Notes: generated by a model from the letters alone, not told the origin. A stretch of DNA of 18,645 nucleotides from an uncultured Desulfovibrio sp. (GCA_947177085.1 CAMWTD010000017.1:1-18645); one strand, 5' to 3'. Positions 7,078-14,953 are shown, counted from the stretch's first letter. A program made the numbers and translations.

Positions 7078-7106
7078 AGGATACCGGGTTTCCGCCAAAG
7101 TTTCAA
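7078..7106 (-). promoter_or_regulatory. Candidate sigma-70 promoter for small membrane gene and azlCD
   Basis: Reading leftwards, TTGAAA (7106-7101) and TATCCT (7083-7078) are separated by 17 bases; they match consensus at 5 of 6 and 4 of 6 positions. It lies in the 104-base gap after fliR, where an imperfect stem (CCGCCA with TGGCGG) also spans the -35. The leader would be about 13 bases. Confidence 0.45.
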
Positions 7107-7162
7107 AGGCTTTCTGGCGGGGGGCGGGGCGCGGGACGCCCACGAGGTTTTTTGCGGGCCGG

Positions 7163-7954
7163 CTACTGGAACAGGGTGCTCATGCCGCGCAAAAGGTTGG
7201 CGAAGAGGCCGTCCATGCCGGCGATGAATTCCTCGATCTTGTTGGCCATGACCACGAGGAGGAGGCCCACGAAAAAGAAGCCCACGCCGATCTTGATGGG
7301 GAAGCCGAACTCCATGATATGGATCTGGGGCGACGTGCGCGCCACGAGACCCAGGGCCACTTCCACCAGAAAGAGCGCCACCATGACGGGCGCGGCAATC
7401 TGGAGCGCCAGCACGAATATCTGGCTTGAGAGCTCGAGCACCTCCCAGAGCAGGTTCTCGCCGATGAAGAGCGCGCCCGGCGGCACGATGGCAAAGGACT
7501 GGGCGAAGCCCTTGATCATGTAGAGATGCCCGTCGAGGGCGAGGAAGGTGAGCAGGCTCACCATCCAGAGGAAGAAGGCCGTCGCGCCCGTCTGGTTGCC
7601 GGTGATGGGGTCCGCGAAGTTGATCATGGTAAAGCCCATCTGGAAGCCCAAAAGCTCGCCGCCGGACTGGATGCCCATGAACAGAAAATTGACGGCCATG
7701 CCGAGCACGAGGCCCATGAAGACCTCGCCGAGCGCCATGATGGCGAGGTCAAAGGGATGCTCCGGCATGAGCGAGCCGGAAAGCGAGAGATGCGGCCACA
7801 CGGCCACGGTGAAGACCATGGTCACGGCCGCCTTGACCGAGATGGGGATATTGTTGGTGGAAAAGATGGGGAGCATGAACATGACGATGCTCACGCGCAT
7901 GATGGTGAGCAGAAAGCTCAACACCGCGGCAGGATCGTAACTGAAAATGTCCAT
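7163..7954 (-). CDS. fliR: Flagellar type III export protein FliR
   Basis: This 263-residue inner-membrane protein has the length and about six hydrophobic segments of FliR, which with FliP and FliQ forms the export gate of the flagellar secretion apparatus. Typical segments are the N-terminal VLSFLLTIMRVSIVMFMLPIF, GEVFMGLVLGMAVNFLFMGIQSGGE around residue 77 (read as two overlapping pieces), LGFQMGFTMINFADP, and QIAAPVMVALFLVEVALGLVART with QIHIMEFGFPIKIGVG near the C-terminus. The start at 7954 gives the normal family N-terminus. No Shine-Dalgarno is visible, and a sigma-54 promoter match ends within about 12 bases of the start codon, suggesting a leaderless message. No other fli or flh gene is in the window. 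Confidence 0.96.
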   Translation of the reverse strand: MDIFSYDPAAVLSFLLTIMRVSIVMFMLPIFSTNNIPISVKAAVTMVFTVAVWPHLSLSGSLMPEHPFDLAIMALGEVFMGLVLGMAVNFLFMGIQSGGELLGFQMGFTMINFADPITGNQTGATAFFLWMVSLLTFLALDGHLYMIKGFAQSFAIVPPGALFIGENLLWEVLELSSQIFVLALQIAAPVMVALFLVEVALGLVARTSPQIHIMEFGFPIKIGVGFFFVGLLLVVMANKIEEFIAGMDGLFANLLRGMSTLFQ

Positions 7955-7965
7955 GCGGCTTGCTA

Positions 7966-7981
7966 TGCAATTCGGCTGCCA
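7966..7981 (-). promoter_or_regulatory. Candidate sigma-54 (RpoN) promoter of fliR
   Basis: Reading leftwards, TGGCA (7981-7977) and TTGCA (7970-7966) have the exact sigma-54 geometry: the invariant GG and GC are separated by ten bases, and only the two bases after TGGCA differ from the usual CG. The predicted transcript start would be near 7955, one base before the fliR ATG. Flagellar genes are commonly under sigma-54 control in proteobacteria. No upstream activator site was identified in the short gap; it would have to lie in the cheV coding region. Confidence 0.55.
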
Positions 7982-8018
7982 CGCCGGGGCGCGCTCACGC
8001 CCCTGTGCCGGCCGGCGT

Positions 8019-8975
8019 CTACTTGTGCAGGCGTTCTTCCATGATTTCCTTGACGATCTTGTCGAGGCCCGCGAGGTCCGGCTTGGAGACCTGCCTGTCC
8101 GCGCCCACCTTGATGCCCTTGGCGCGCAGCGCGTCAGTGATGAGCGAGGAAAAGAGCACCACGGGCAGCTTGTGCAGGGCCGGGTTCTCGCGGATCTTGG
8201 TGGTGAGGGCGTGGCCGTCCATCTCGGGCATTTCGATGTCCGAGATGACGAGGTCCACAATCTCGGAGAGGTCCTCCTTGCCGCCTTCCTGGCCGGATTG
8301 CGCCTGCGCGAGATTGTTGAGGTATTCCCAGGCCTCGCGGCCGTTGCTCGCCGTCGTCACCTGGTAGCCCGACTTCTCGAGGAAGGACTTGACGATCTTG
8401 CGCAGCGAGCTCGAGTCGTCCGCGAGGAGCAGGCGCACCTGCTCGGGCATTTCCGCCTTGGCCGGTTCCGGCTCCATGCGCGACATGTCGAGCGAGTGGT
8501 CGAGGCTCGCGAGGATCTTCTCCATGTCGAGGATGAAGAGCACGCGCTCGCCGATGCGCAAAATGCCGGTGATGCTGTCGCGCGAAAAGGTCTGCACATA
8601 CTTGTTGGGCGGCTCGATGCGCTCCCAGTCGAGACGGTGGATGCTCATGACGGACGAGACGAGGAAGGCCGCCTTGACGCCCGAAAATTCCGTCACCAGC
8701 ACCTTGTCGTTCTTCGTGACGGCCATCTCCTTGCCAAGCCATGTGGCAAGGTTGATGAGCGGCAGCACCTTGCCGCGCAGGTTGAAGGAACCCATCACCG
8801 CGGGGTCGTGCGTGCCCGGCATGGCCGTGACCTGGGGCAGGCGGATGATCTCCAGCACCTTGGCCACGTTGATGGCATAGTGCCCGGTATAGGTTGTGCC
8901 GTCCTCCTCACGCTCGTCCAGGAGGAATTCCACCACTTCCAGCTCATTGGTGCTCAAGAGGGGATTCATGCTCAT
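8019..8975 (-). CDS. cheV: Chemotaxis coupling protein CheV (CheW plus receiver)
   Basis: This 318-residue protein has a CheW domain at about residues 10-165 and a receiver domain at about 180-315. The CheW part includes the INVAKVLEIIRLP and GSFNLRGKVLPLINLATWL segments that contact CheA and receptors. The receiver has the acidic pair D186/D187 in LLADDSSSLRK, the phosphoacceptor D246 in ISDIEMPEMDG, a Ser pair at 276-277 and K298, so it should be phosphorylated by CheA. CheV couples receptors to CheA and takes part in adaptation. ATG 8975 is chosen over ATG 8969 because it overlaps the nth stop as ATGA and has AGAGG at better spacing. fliR follows after 64 bases. Confidence 0.96.
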   Translation of the reverse strand: MSMNPLLSTNELEVVEFLLDEREEDGTTYTGHYAINVAKVLEIIRLPQVTAMPGTHDPAVMGSFNLRGKVLPLINLATWLGKEMAVTKNDKVLVTEFSGVKAAFLVSSVMSIHRLDWERIEPPNKYVQTFSRDSITGILRIGERVLFILDMEKILASLDHSLDMSRMEPEPAKAEMPEQVRLLLADDSSSLRKIVKSFLEKSGYQVTTASNGREAWEYLNNLAQAQSGQEGGKEDLSEIVDLVISDIEMPEMDGHALTTKIRENPALHKLPVVLFSSLITDALRAKGIKVGADRQVSKPDLAGLDKIVKEIMEERLHK

Positions 8976-9649
8976 GATCTGCCTCTTCTGGCGGGCGTCG
9001 CGTCGCGCGGCGGCTCGAGCCTGGGGCAAAAGGAAACCATGGGGCACGCGTCGCAGCCCGGCTTGCGCGCGCGGCAGACCTCGCGTCCGTACCAGACCAT
9101 GCGGTGGTTCACGTCGCCCCATTCATCACGCGGAAACACGGCCATGAGGTCGCGCTCCACGGCCACCGGGTCCGTGGCCGAGGTCAGGCCCAGGCGGTGG
9201 CTGATGCGCTTCACATGGGTGTCCACGGCAAGGCCCTCGTTGAGGCCGAAGCCCCCGAACAGGACGACATTGGCCGTCTTGCGCGCCACGCCGGGGAGCG
9301 TGACGAGCTCTTCCAGCGTGCGGGGCACCAAGCCCCCGAATTCGTCGCGCACGCGCCTGGCCGCGCCGATGAGGTTCTTCGCCTTGTTGTGGTAAAAGCC
9401 CGTGGGGTGGATGACTTCTTCCAGCTCCGCGAGGTCCGCCTCCGCCAGGTCCTCGGGGCCCGGCCAGCGGCGAAAAAGCTCGGGCGTCACGGTGTTCACC
9501 CGCGCGTCCGTGCATTGCGCGGCGAGCACCGTGGCCACCAGCAGCTCCCACGGGTTGTGGTACACAAGGTGGGAGGCCGGCTCGGGATAGCGGGCGGCCA
9601 GCGCCTCTAGCACGCGCCGCGCCTGTTCGCGTCGTTTCTGGAGTGTCAT
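8972..9649 (-). CDS. nth: Endonuclease III (DNA glycosylase/AP lyase)
   Basis: This 225-residue base-excision repair enzyme removes oxidised pyrimidines and cleaves at abasic sites. The helix-hairpin-helix LPGVARKTANVV lies at residues 118-129 with the catalytic lysine at K124. The catalytic aspartate is D143 in AVDTHVKR. The iron-sulfur loop has C192, C199, C202 and C208 in the usual 6-2-5 spacing. All key residues are present. The gene is divergent from recA across a 290-base gap. Its stop overlaps the cheV start as ATGA, so the repair gene and the chemotaxis gene share a transcript. Only a weak GAGAA precedes the start codon. Confidence 0.97.
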   Translation of the reverse strand: MTLQKRREQARRVLEALAARYPEPASHLVYHNPWELLVATVLAAQCTDARVNTVTPELFRRWPGPEDLAEADLAELEEVIHPTGFYHNKAKNLIGAARRVRDEFGGLVPRTLEELVTLPGVARKTANVVLFGGFGLNEGLAVDTHVKRISHRLGLTSATDPVAVERDLMAVFPRDEWGDVNHRMVWYGREVCRARKPGCDACPMVSFCPRLEPPRDATPARRGRS

Positions 9650-9655
9650 TTCTCA

Positions 9656-9684
9656 AGTATGCCACAGGCCGCGCCGCCCCGCAA
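9656..9684 (-). promoter_or_regulatory. Candidate sigma-70 promoter of nth
   Basis: Reading leftwards, TTGCGG (9684-9679) and CATACT (9661-9656) are separated by 17 bases. The -10 ends six bases before the nth ATG, so transcription would begin at or next to the start codon, making the message nearly leaderless. A 9-base direct repeat GCCACAGGC at 9661-9669 and 9695-9703 flanks the element. Confidence 0.42.
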
Positions 9685-9709
9685 GGCGCGCCGGGCCACA
9701 GGCGGCCTC

Positions 9710-9730
9710 CCTGCCATATCCATCGGCAGG
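9710..9730. repeat. Inverted repeat in the nth-recA gap
   Basis: CCTGCC (9710-9715) and GGCAGG (9725-9730) form a 6-base inverted repeat around a 9-base centre. It lies between the two divergent promoters. It could be an operator for a dimeric repressor, but it does not match the classical LexA boxes I know. Confidence 0.35.
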
Positions 9731-9786
9731 AATCGGAGGGGGATAAGGGCTGACCGCAAAGTTGGCGGTTCCCGGTTGCGCGGGGA

Positions 9787-9817
9787 TTGACGCGCGGGCG
9801 TCTCGGCCGCATATCTT
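9787..9817 (+). promoter_or_regulatory. Second, weaker recA promoter candidate
   Basis: TTGACG (9787-9792) is followed after 19 bases by TATCTT (9812-9817). The -35 is good, but the spacing is longer than ideal. It lies about 60 bases upstream of the better candidate. Confidence 0.35.
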
Positions 9818-9848
9818 TTTTCCGCAGGTCCGGGCCGGACGGCCGCAT

Positions 9849-9877
9849 TTGCCATGCGGGCCCGGCTCTGCTAGGAT
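9849..9877 (+). promoter_or_regulatory. Best candidate promoter of recA
   Basis: TTGCCA (9849-9854) and TAGGAT (9872-9877) are separated by exactly 17 bases, with an extended -10 TG giving TGCTAGGAT. The leader would be about 55 bases and contains one arm of the GGTTCCCGG inverted repeat. No canonical SOS box was found overlapping it. Confidence 0.55.
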
Positions 9878-9939
9878 ACACAGCTTCCCGGAGGCGGCTT
9901 GCGCGCCGGGAACCCCATTCACCAAATCCGGAGTTGACC

Positions 9940-11019
9940 ATGGCCAAGAAGCCGGCCCAAAGTCCCGAGGCCGCCCGCGCCGAAGCCCTCTCCACCGCGC
10001 TCACCACCATCGAGCGCAAGTACGGCAAGGGCGCGGTGATGAAACTTTCCGACGACGTGCAGGTGGAGGTTCCGGTCATCCCCACCGGCTCCATCGGGCT
10101 GGACCTCGCCCTTGGCGTGGGCGGCATCCCGCGCGGCCGCGTGACCGAGATCTTCGGGCCCGAATCCTCGGGCAAGACCACGCTCACCCTGCACATCATC
10201 GCCGAATGCCAGAAGATGGGCGGAACCTGCGCCTGCATCGACGCCGAGCACGCGCTGGACGTGAGCTATGCACGCCGCCTCGGCGTCAACACGGACGAAT
10301 TGCTTATCTCCCAGCCGGACTACGGCGAGCAGGCGCTGGACATCGCCGACATGCTCGTGCGCTCGGGCGCGGTGGACCTTGTGGTCATCGACTCCGTGGC
10401 CGCGCTCATTCCGCAGGCCGAGCTCGAGGGCAACATGGGCGAGACCCAGGTGGGCGGCCACGCGCGCCTCATGTCGCACGCCATGCGCAGGCTCACGGGC
10501 ACCATCCACAAGTCGCGCACCTCGGTCATCTTCATCAACCAGATCCGCATGAAAATCGGCACCATGGGCTACGGCAGCCCCGAGACCACCACCGGCGGCA
10601 ACGCCCTCAAGTTCTATTCCTCGGTGCGCATCGACATCCGCAAGTCGACCACCCTCAAGGACAAGGACGAGGCCTTCGGCTCGCGCACCAAGGTCAAGGT
10701 GGTGAAGAACAAGGTGGCGCCGCCCTTCCGCGTGGCATTTTTCGACATCCTTTACGGGCAGGGCATCTCGCGTTCGGGCGAGCTGCTCGACCTCGGCATC
10801 GAGGCCAAGATCATTGAGCAGAGCGGCTCGTGGTTCGCCTTCGGCGCGGAAAAGCTGGGCCAGGGCCGGGAAAAGGTGCGCGCCCTGCTGGACGAGGACG
10901 CCGACCTGCGCAACGCCGTGGAGGCTAAGGTGGTGGAATTTCTGGGCCTGCATCCCAAGGAGTTCAAGCCCACCCCCGAGGATATGGACGAGGGCGTCGA
11001 GCCCGAATTTGAAGACTAG
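9940..11019 (+). CDS. recA: Recombinase RecA
   Basis: This 359-residue protein is RecA, the ATP-dependent strand-exchange protein of homologous recombination and co-protease for LexA. The Walker A loop GPESSGKT is at residues 73-80. Other family blocks are DAEHALD around residue 105, LVVIDSVAALIP around residue 147, and the MRRLTGTIHKSRTSVIFINQIRMKIG region (in separate blocks) around 187-213, including loop L2. The C-terminus is acidic (EDMDEGVEPEFED), as in other RecA proteins. ATG 9940 has CGGAG upstream; the longer open frame runs through the promoter region. alaS follows after 47 bases. No recX lies between or next to them. Confidence 0.99.
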   Translation: MAKKPAQSPEAARAEALSTALTTIERKYGKGAVMKLSDDVQVEVPVIPTGSIGLDLALGVGGIPRGRVTEIFGPESSGKTTLTLHIIAECQKMGGTCACIDAEHALDVSYARRLGVNTDELLISQPDYGEQALDIADMLVRSGAVDLVVIDSVAALIPQAELEGNMGETQVGGHARLMSHAMRRLTGTIHKSRTSVIFINQIRMKIGTMGYGSPETTTGGNALKFYSSVRIDIRKSTTLKDKDEAFGSRTKVKVVKNKVAPPFRVAFFDILYGQGISRSGELLDLGIEAKIIEQSGSWFAFGAEKLGQGREKVRALLDEDADLRNAVEAKVVEFLGLHPKEFKPTPEDMDEGVEPEFED

Positions 11020-11033
11020 TTTTGTCGCTCACC

Positions 11034-11050
11034 CCGCCCCGCCGGGGCGG
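11034..11050 (+). other. Short GC hairpin between recA and alaS
   Basis: CCGCCCCG (11034-11041) and CGGGGCGG (11043-11050) are exact complements around a single base, so the real loop would open to three bases. There is no T-run after it, so it is not a standard intrinsic terminator. It lies 16 bases before the alaS start and could slow polymerase or limit alaS initiation. Confidence 0.45.
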
Positions 11051-11066
11051 CACGGATGGAGCCCAC

Positions 11067-13748
11067 ATGCTGACCGCACAGGAAATCCGCCGCCGTTTTC
11101 TCGAATTCTTCCGCAAGCACGGGCACACGGTCGTGGCCTCGGGCCCGCTCATCCCGCCGGAAGACCCGAGCCTGCTCTTCACCAACGCGGGCATGGTGCA
11201 GTTCAAGGGCCTCTTCCTCGGGGAGGAAAAGGCCGCCTACACCCGCGCGGCCTCATGCCAGAAGTGCCTGCGCGTCTCGGGCAAGCACAACGACCTCGAA
11301 AACGTGGGCCGCACCGCGCGTCACCACACCTTTTTCGAGATGCTCGGCAATTTCTCCTTCGGCGACTATTTCAAGCGCGAGGCCATCACCTGGGCCTGGG
11401 AATTCGTCACCACTGACCTTGCGCTCCCGCGCGAGCGCCTGTGGGTGACGGTCTTCCGGGAGGACGACGAGGCGGCCGCCATCTGGAAGGAGGTGGCCGG
11501 CCTCCCGGACGGGCGCATCGTGCGCATGGGCGAGAAGGACAATTTCTGGACCATGGGCGACACCGGCCCCTGCGGCCCCTGCTCGGAAATCTACATCGAC
11601 CAGGGCGAGGACATGGCCTGCGGGCCGGACTGCGGCATCGGCAAGTGCGACTGCGACCGCTTCCTCGAGATCTGGAACCTCGTCTTCACCCAGTTCGACC
11701 AGGCGAAAGACGGCAGCCGCACCCTGCTCGCCGCGCCCAACATCGACACCGGAATGGGCCTCGAACGCATCGCGGCCGTGTGCCAGGGCAAGCGCTCCAA
11801 CTTCGACTGCGACCTCTTTCAGGAGATCATCCAGTTCGCGGCCAAGCGCGCCGGCGTGACCTACAGCGAAAGCGCGCCGGACACCAACGACGTGGACACG
11901 GCCCTGCGCGTCATCGCGGACCATGCCCGCGCCGCGGCCTTCCTCATCGCCGAGGGGGTGCTGCCTTCCAACGAGAGCCGGGGCTATGTGCTCAGGCGTC
12001 TCATCCGCCGGGCCCTGCGCTTCGCCACGCTCATGGGCGTGGAGGAGCCCTTCCTGCACGCCGTGGCGCGCAAGGTCACGGAGGTCATGGGCGGGGCCTA
12101 TCCCGAGCTTACCCGCCATGCGGACTTCATCGAGCGCGCCGTCCACGAGGAGGAGCGCCGCTTCGCCCAGACCCTCGGCAACGGCCTGCGCCTTCTGGAA
12201 GACGAGCTCAGGCGGCTTGAGGCCAGGGGCGAGCGCACCATCCCCGGCGAGGTCTGCTTCCGCCTGTACGACACCTACGGCTTTCCGCTGGACATCGTCA
12301 ATGACGTGGCGGAAAAGCGCGGCTTTGCCGTGGATGCCGAAGGCTTTGCGGCGCTCATGCGCGAGCAGCGGGAGCGCGCCCGCGCCAACCAGAAGGCCGA
12401 GGGCCTCTTCGGCCACGGCGGCGAGAACGAAATCGCGGCCTCGCTTAAGAGCCTTGGCGAGCGCCTCCAGACCACCTTTGTGGGCTATGCCTCGCTTGAG
12501 GCGGAAAGCCCCATCAAAGCCCTGCTGGATTCGGGCGGCGCGCCCGCCGAGAGCGTGGGCGAGGGCGGCGCGGGCTTCCTCGTGGCGGAGCGGACGCCCT
12601 TCTATGCCGAATCCGGCGGCCAGGCAGCGGACGCGGGCGTCATCACCACGGCCACGGGCGAGGCCCGGGTGGTTGGGGTGCTCAAGGCCGGGCGCTGCAT
12701 CGTGCAGCAGATTTCGGTCACGCGCGGCGAGATCCATGCGGACCAGGAGGCCCGCTTGCGCGTGGACGCGGACAGGCGTCTCGCCACCGCGCGCAACCAC
12801 ACCTGCACGCACCTGCTCCACGCCGCCCTGCGCCGTGTGCTGGGCGAGCATGTGAAACAGGCGGGCTCCCTCGTGGACGGGCAGCGGTTGCGTTTTGACT
12901 TCTCGCACCTTTCGGCGCTTACGCCCGAGGAGCTCGCCGCCGTGGAGCGCGACGTCAACCGCGTGATCATGGCCGACCTTCCGGTGACGGCGACAGAAAT
13001 GCCGCGCGAGGAGGCACTGGCGGCCGGGGCCATGGCGCTCTTCAGCGAAAAATACGGTGATGTGGTGCGCGTGCTCACCGTGGGCGCGGAAGGCGTCGCG
13101 CCCGAATCCGTGGAGCTTTGCGGCGGCACGCATCTTGGGCGCACGGGCGAGGCCGGGCTCTTCCTCATCGTGGCCGAGGGCGGCGTGGCCGCCGGCGTGC
13201 GCCGCATCGAGGCGGTCACGGGCTGGAACGCCTACGGTCTCGCCATCGGCCAGCGCGCCGAGCTCGGGGCGGTCGCCTCCGCGCTCAGGACGAAGCCGGA
13301 ACAGGCTGCGGAGCGCCTTTCCGCCGTGCAGGACGAGCTCAAGAAGCTGCGCCGCGCGATGGAGAAGGGCGCTTCGGCCAGCGTGGACGGCGCGGAACTG
13401 GCGCGCCGCGCCGAGAAGGCGGGCGATGTCACGCTTGTGGCGCAAAGGCTGGACGGCGTGCCGGTGAAGGCGCTGCGCGACCTCATGGACGATGTGCGCA
13501 GCCGGCTTTCCGGGCCGGCCGTGGCCTGCCTCGCGGGTGTCGCCGACGGCAAGGTGAGCCTGCTGCTCTATGTTTCCAAGGATCTGCATGACCGGCTCAC
13601 CGCGCCGGCCCTCATTAAAGAAGTGGCCGCGCCCTGCGGCGGCTCCGGCGGCGGCCGCCCCGACCTCGCGCAGGCCGGCGGCACGAAGCCCGAGGGGCTC
13701 GACGCGGCCTTCGCCGCCCTGCGCGCCCTTGTGGAGGGCAACAAGTGA
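11067..13748 (+). CDS. alaS: Alanyl-tRNA synthetase
   Basis: The 893-residue enzyme charges tRNA(Ala) with alanine. The N-terminal catalytic domain shows DPSLLFTNAGMVQFK near residue 30 and the class II motif around GNFSFGDYFK. The tRNA-recognition domain follows. The editing domain has H578 and H582 in HTCTH and C685 and H689 in CGGTH, the zinc-site residues that clear mischarged Ser and Gly. The C-terminal C-Ala domain ends with the Gly-rich APCGGSGGGRPDLAQAGG block. Length is normal. ATG 11067 has GGAG at good spacing; a TTG at 11022 would add 15 poorly supported residues. Its stop overlaps the ahbC GTG start as GTGA. Confidence 0.99.
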   Translation: MLTAQEIRRRFLEFFRKHGHTVVASGPLIPPEDPSLLFTNAGMVQFKGLFLGEEKAAYTRAASCQKCLRVSGKHNDLENVGRTARHHTFFEMLGNFSFGDYFKREAITWAWEFVTTDLALPRERLWVTVFREDDEAAAIWKEVAGLPDGRIVRMGEKDNFWTMGDTGPCGPCSEIYIDQGEDMACGPDCGIGKCDCDRFLEIWNLVFTQFDQAKDGSRTLLAAPNIDTGMGLERIAAVCQGKRSNFDCDLFQEIIQFAAKRAGVTYSESAPDTNDVDTALRVIADHARAAAFLIAEGVLPSNESRGYVLRRLIRRALRFATLMGVEEPFLHAVARKVTEVMGGAYPELTRHADFIERAVHEEERRFAQTLGNGLRLLEDELRRLEARGERTIPGEVCFRLYDTYGFPLDIVNDVAEKRGFAVDAEGFAALMREQRERARANQKAEGLFGHGGENEIAASLKSLGERLQTTFVGYASLEAESPIKALLDSGGAPAESVGEGGAGFLVAERTPFYAESGGQAADAGVITTATGEARVVGVLKAGRCIVQQISVTRGEIHADQEARLRVDADRRLATARNHTCTHLLHAALRRVLGEHVKQAGSLVDGQRLRFDFSHLSALTPEELAAVERDVNRVIMADLPVTATEMPREEALAAGAMALFSEKYGDVVRVLTVGAEGVAPESVELCGGTHLGRTGEAGLFLIVAEGGVAAGVRRIEAVTGWNAYGLAIGQRAELGAVASALRTKPEQAAERLSAVQDELKKLRRAMEKGASASVDGAELARRAEKAGDVTLVAQRLDGVPVKALRDLMDDVRSRLSGPAVACLAGVADGKVSLLLYVSKDLHDRLTAPALIKEVAAPCGGSGGGRPDLAQAGGTKPEGLDAAFAALRALVEGNK

Positions 13749-14929
13749 TCGGCATCTCCAAGCTCTACTGCGGCCAGGTAGAACCCTCCGACGCCCTGCG
13801 CTACGGGCGCGAATCGGGCAAGCTCCCCTCGCACCTGCTCCAGTTCTCCAAGGACAAGAAGCCTGTAGTCGTCTGGAACATGACGAAGCGCTGCAACCTG
13901 AAATGCGTCCACTGCTATGCCCAGGCCGTGGACCCGCAGCAGGGGAAGGACGACATCGGCACGGAGCAGGCCAAGGCCATGATCGACGATCTCGCGGCCT
14001 ACGGCGCGCCCGTCATGCTCTTTTCCGGCGGCGAGCCGCTGGTGCGCCAGGACCTCGTGGAACTGGCGAGCCACGCGACCAAGCGCGGCATGCGCGCGGT
14101 CATCTCCACCAACGGCACGCTTATCACGCCGCAAAAGGCGCGCGAGCTCAAGCAGGTGGGCCTTTCCTACGTGGGCATTTCGCTGGACGGCATGGAAGAG
14201 GTGCATGACCGCTTCCGCGGCGTGCCCGGGGCCTTCCGCAAGGCGCTCGAAGGCATCGCCAACTGCCAGGCCGAGGGCCTCAAGGTAGGCTTGCGCTTCA
14301 CCATCAACAAGCGCAATGCCGGCGAGATTCCGGGCATCTTCCGCCTTCTGCGCGATCTTGAAGTGCCCAGAGCCTGTTTTTATCACCTTGTCTACTCCGG
14401 CCGGGGCTCGGAGCTTATCAAGGAAGACCTCGACCACGCCGAGACGCGGGCCGTGCTCGACCTTATCATGGACGAGACGCGGGCGCTCTTCGAGGCGGGC
14501 AAGCCCCGCGAGATCCTCACCGTGGACAATCACGCCGACGGCCCCTATGTGTGGATGCGCCTCCAGAAGGAGGACCCGAAGCGCGCGGCCGAGGTGTTCG
14601 AGCTTCTGCAATACAACGAGGGCAACAGCTCGGGGCGCGGCATCGGCTGCATCTCGTGGGACGGCAAGGTGCACGCGGACCAGTTCTGGCGCGGCCATGT
14701 GTTCGGCAACGTGCTCGAGCGGCCCTTCTCCGAGATTTGGGACGACCCGGAAATCGAGCTTTTGCACCGGCTCAAGGACAAGAAGGCCCAGGTGGGCGGG
14801 CGGTGCGCCAAATGCCGGCATCGCCACATCTGCGGCGGCAATTTCCGCGCGCGCGCCGAGGCGTATCACGGCGACATCTGGGCCGAGGACCCGGCCTGCT
14901 ACCTGACGGACGAGGAAATCGGCCTCTGA
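13745..14929 (+). CDS. ahbC: AhbC, 12,18-didecarboxysiroheme deacetylase (radical SAM)
   Basis: This 394-residue radical SAM enzyme belongs to the AhbC/NirJ group. AhbC removes the two acetate side chains of 12,18-didecarboxysiroheme to give Fe-coproporphyrin III in the siroheme-dependent heme pathway. The SAM-cluster cysteines are C50, C54 and C57 in CNLKCVHC. A C-terminal SPASM-like auxiliary-cluster region has C302, C354, C357, C363 and C385. The start is GTG, overlapping the alaS stop as GTGA; MIGISKLYCG is the usual family N-terminus, so this start is firm. Translation probably depends on ribosomes finishing alaS. hemB follows after 24 bases. AhbC is chosen over NirJ because hemB, ahbD and ahbA follow and no cytochrome cd1 genes are present. 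Confidence 0.94.
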   Translation: MIGISKLYCGQVEPSDALRYGRESGKLPSHLLQFSKDKKPVVVWNMTKRCNLKCVHCYAQAVDPQQGKDDIGTEQAKAMIDDLAAYGAPVMLFSGGEPLVRQDLVELASHATKRGMRAVISTNGTLITPQKARELKQVGLSYVGISLDGMEEVHDRFRGVPGAFRKALEGIANCQAEGLKVGLRFTINKRNAGEIPGIFRLLRDLEVPRACFYHLVYSGRGSELIKEDLDHAETRAVLDLIMDETRALFEAGKPREILTVDNHADGPYVWMRLQKEDPKRAAEVFELLQYNEGNSSGRGIGCISWDGKVHADQFWRGHVFGNVLERPFSEIWDDPEIELLHRLKDKKAQVGGRCAKCRHRHICGGNFRARAEAYHGDIWAEDPACYLTDEEIGL

Positions 14930-14953
14930 GCCGGCAAACTTCCGAGGCAGATA

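Larger units (their letters stand above)
9767..9914. repeat. Inverted 9-mers flanking the recA promoter region
   Basis: GGTTCCCGG at 9767-9775 is repeated as its exact complement CCGGGAACC at 9906-9914, on either side of both plus-strand promoter candidates and just before recA. The repeats are seen directly. They could be paired operator half-sites or chance in GC-rich DNA. Confidence 0.35.

Noticed and set aside
11253..13589. 778-codon minus-strand open frame inside alaS
   Set aside because: Fully antisense to an intact alaS with all key residues; the translation shows no domain.
13745..14929. AhbC could be NirJ of heme d1 synthesis
   Set aside because: No nitrite reductase or other d1 genes are nearby; hemB, ahbD and ahbA follow directly, which is the heme pathway set.
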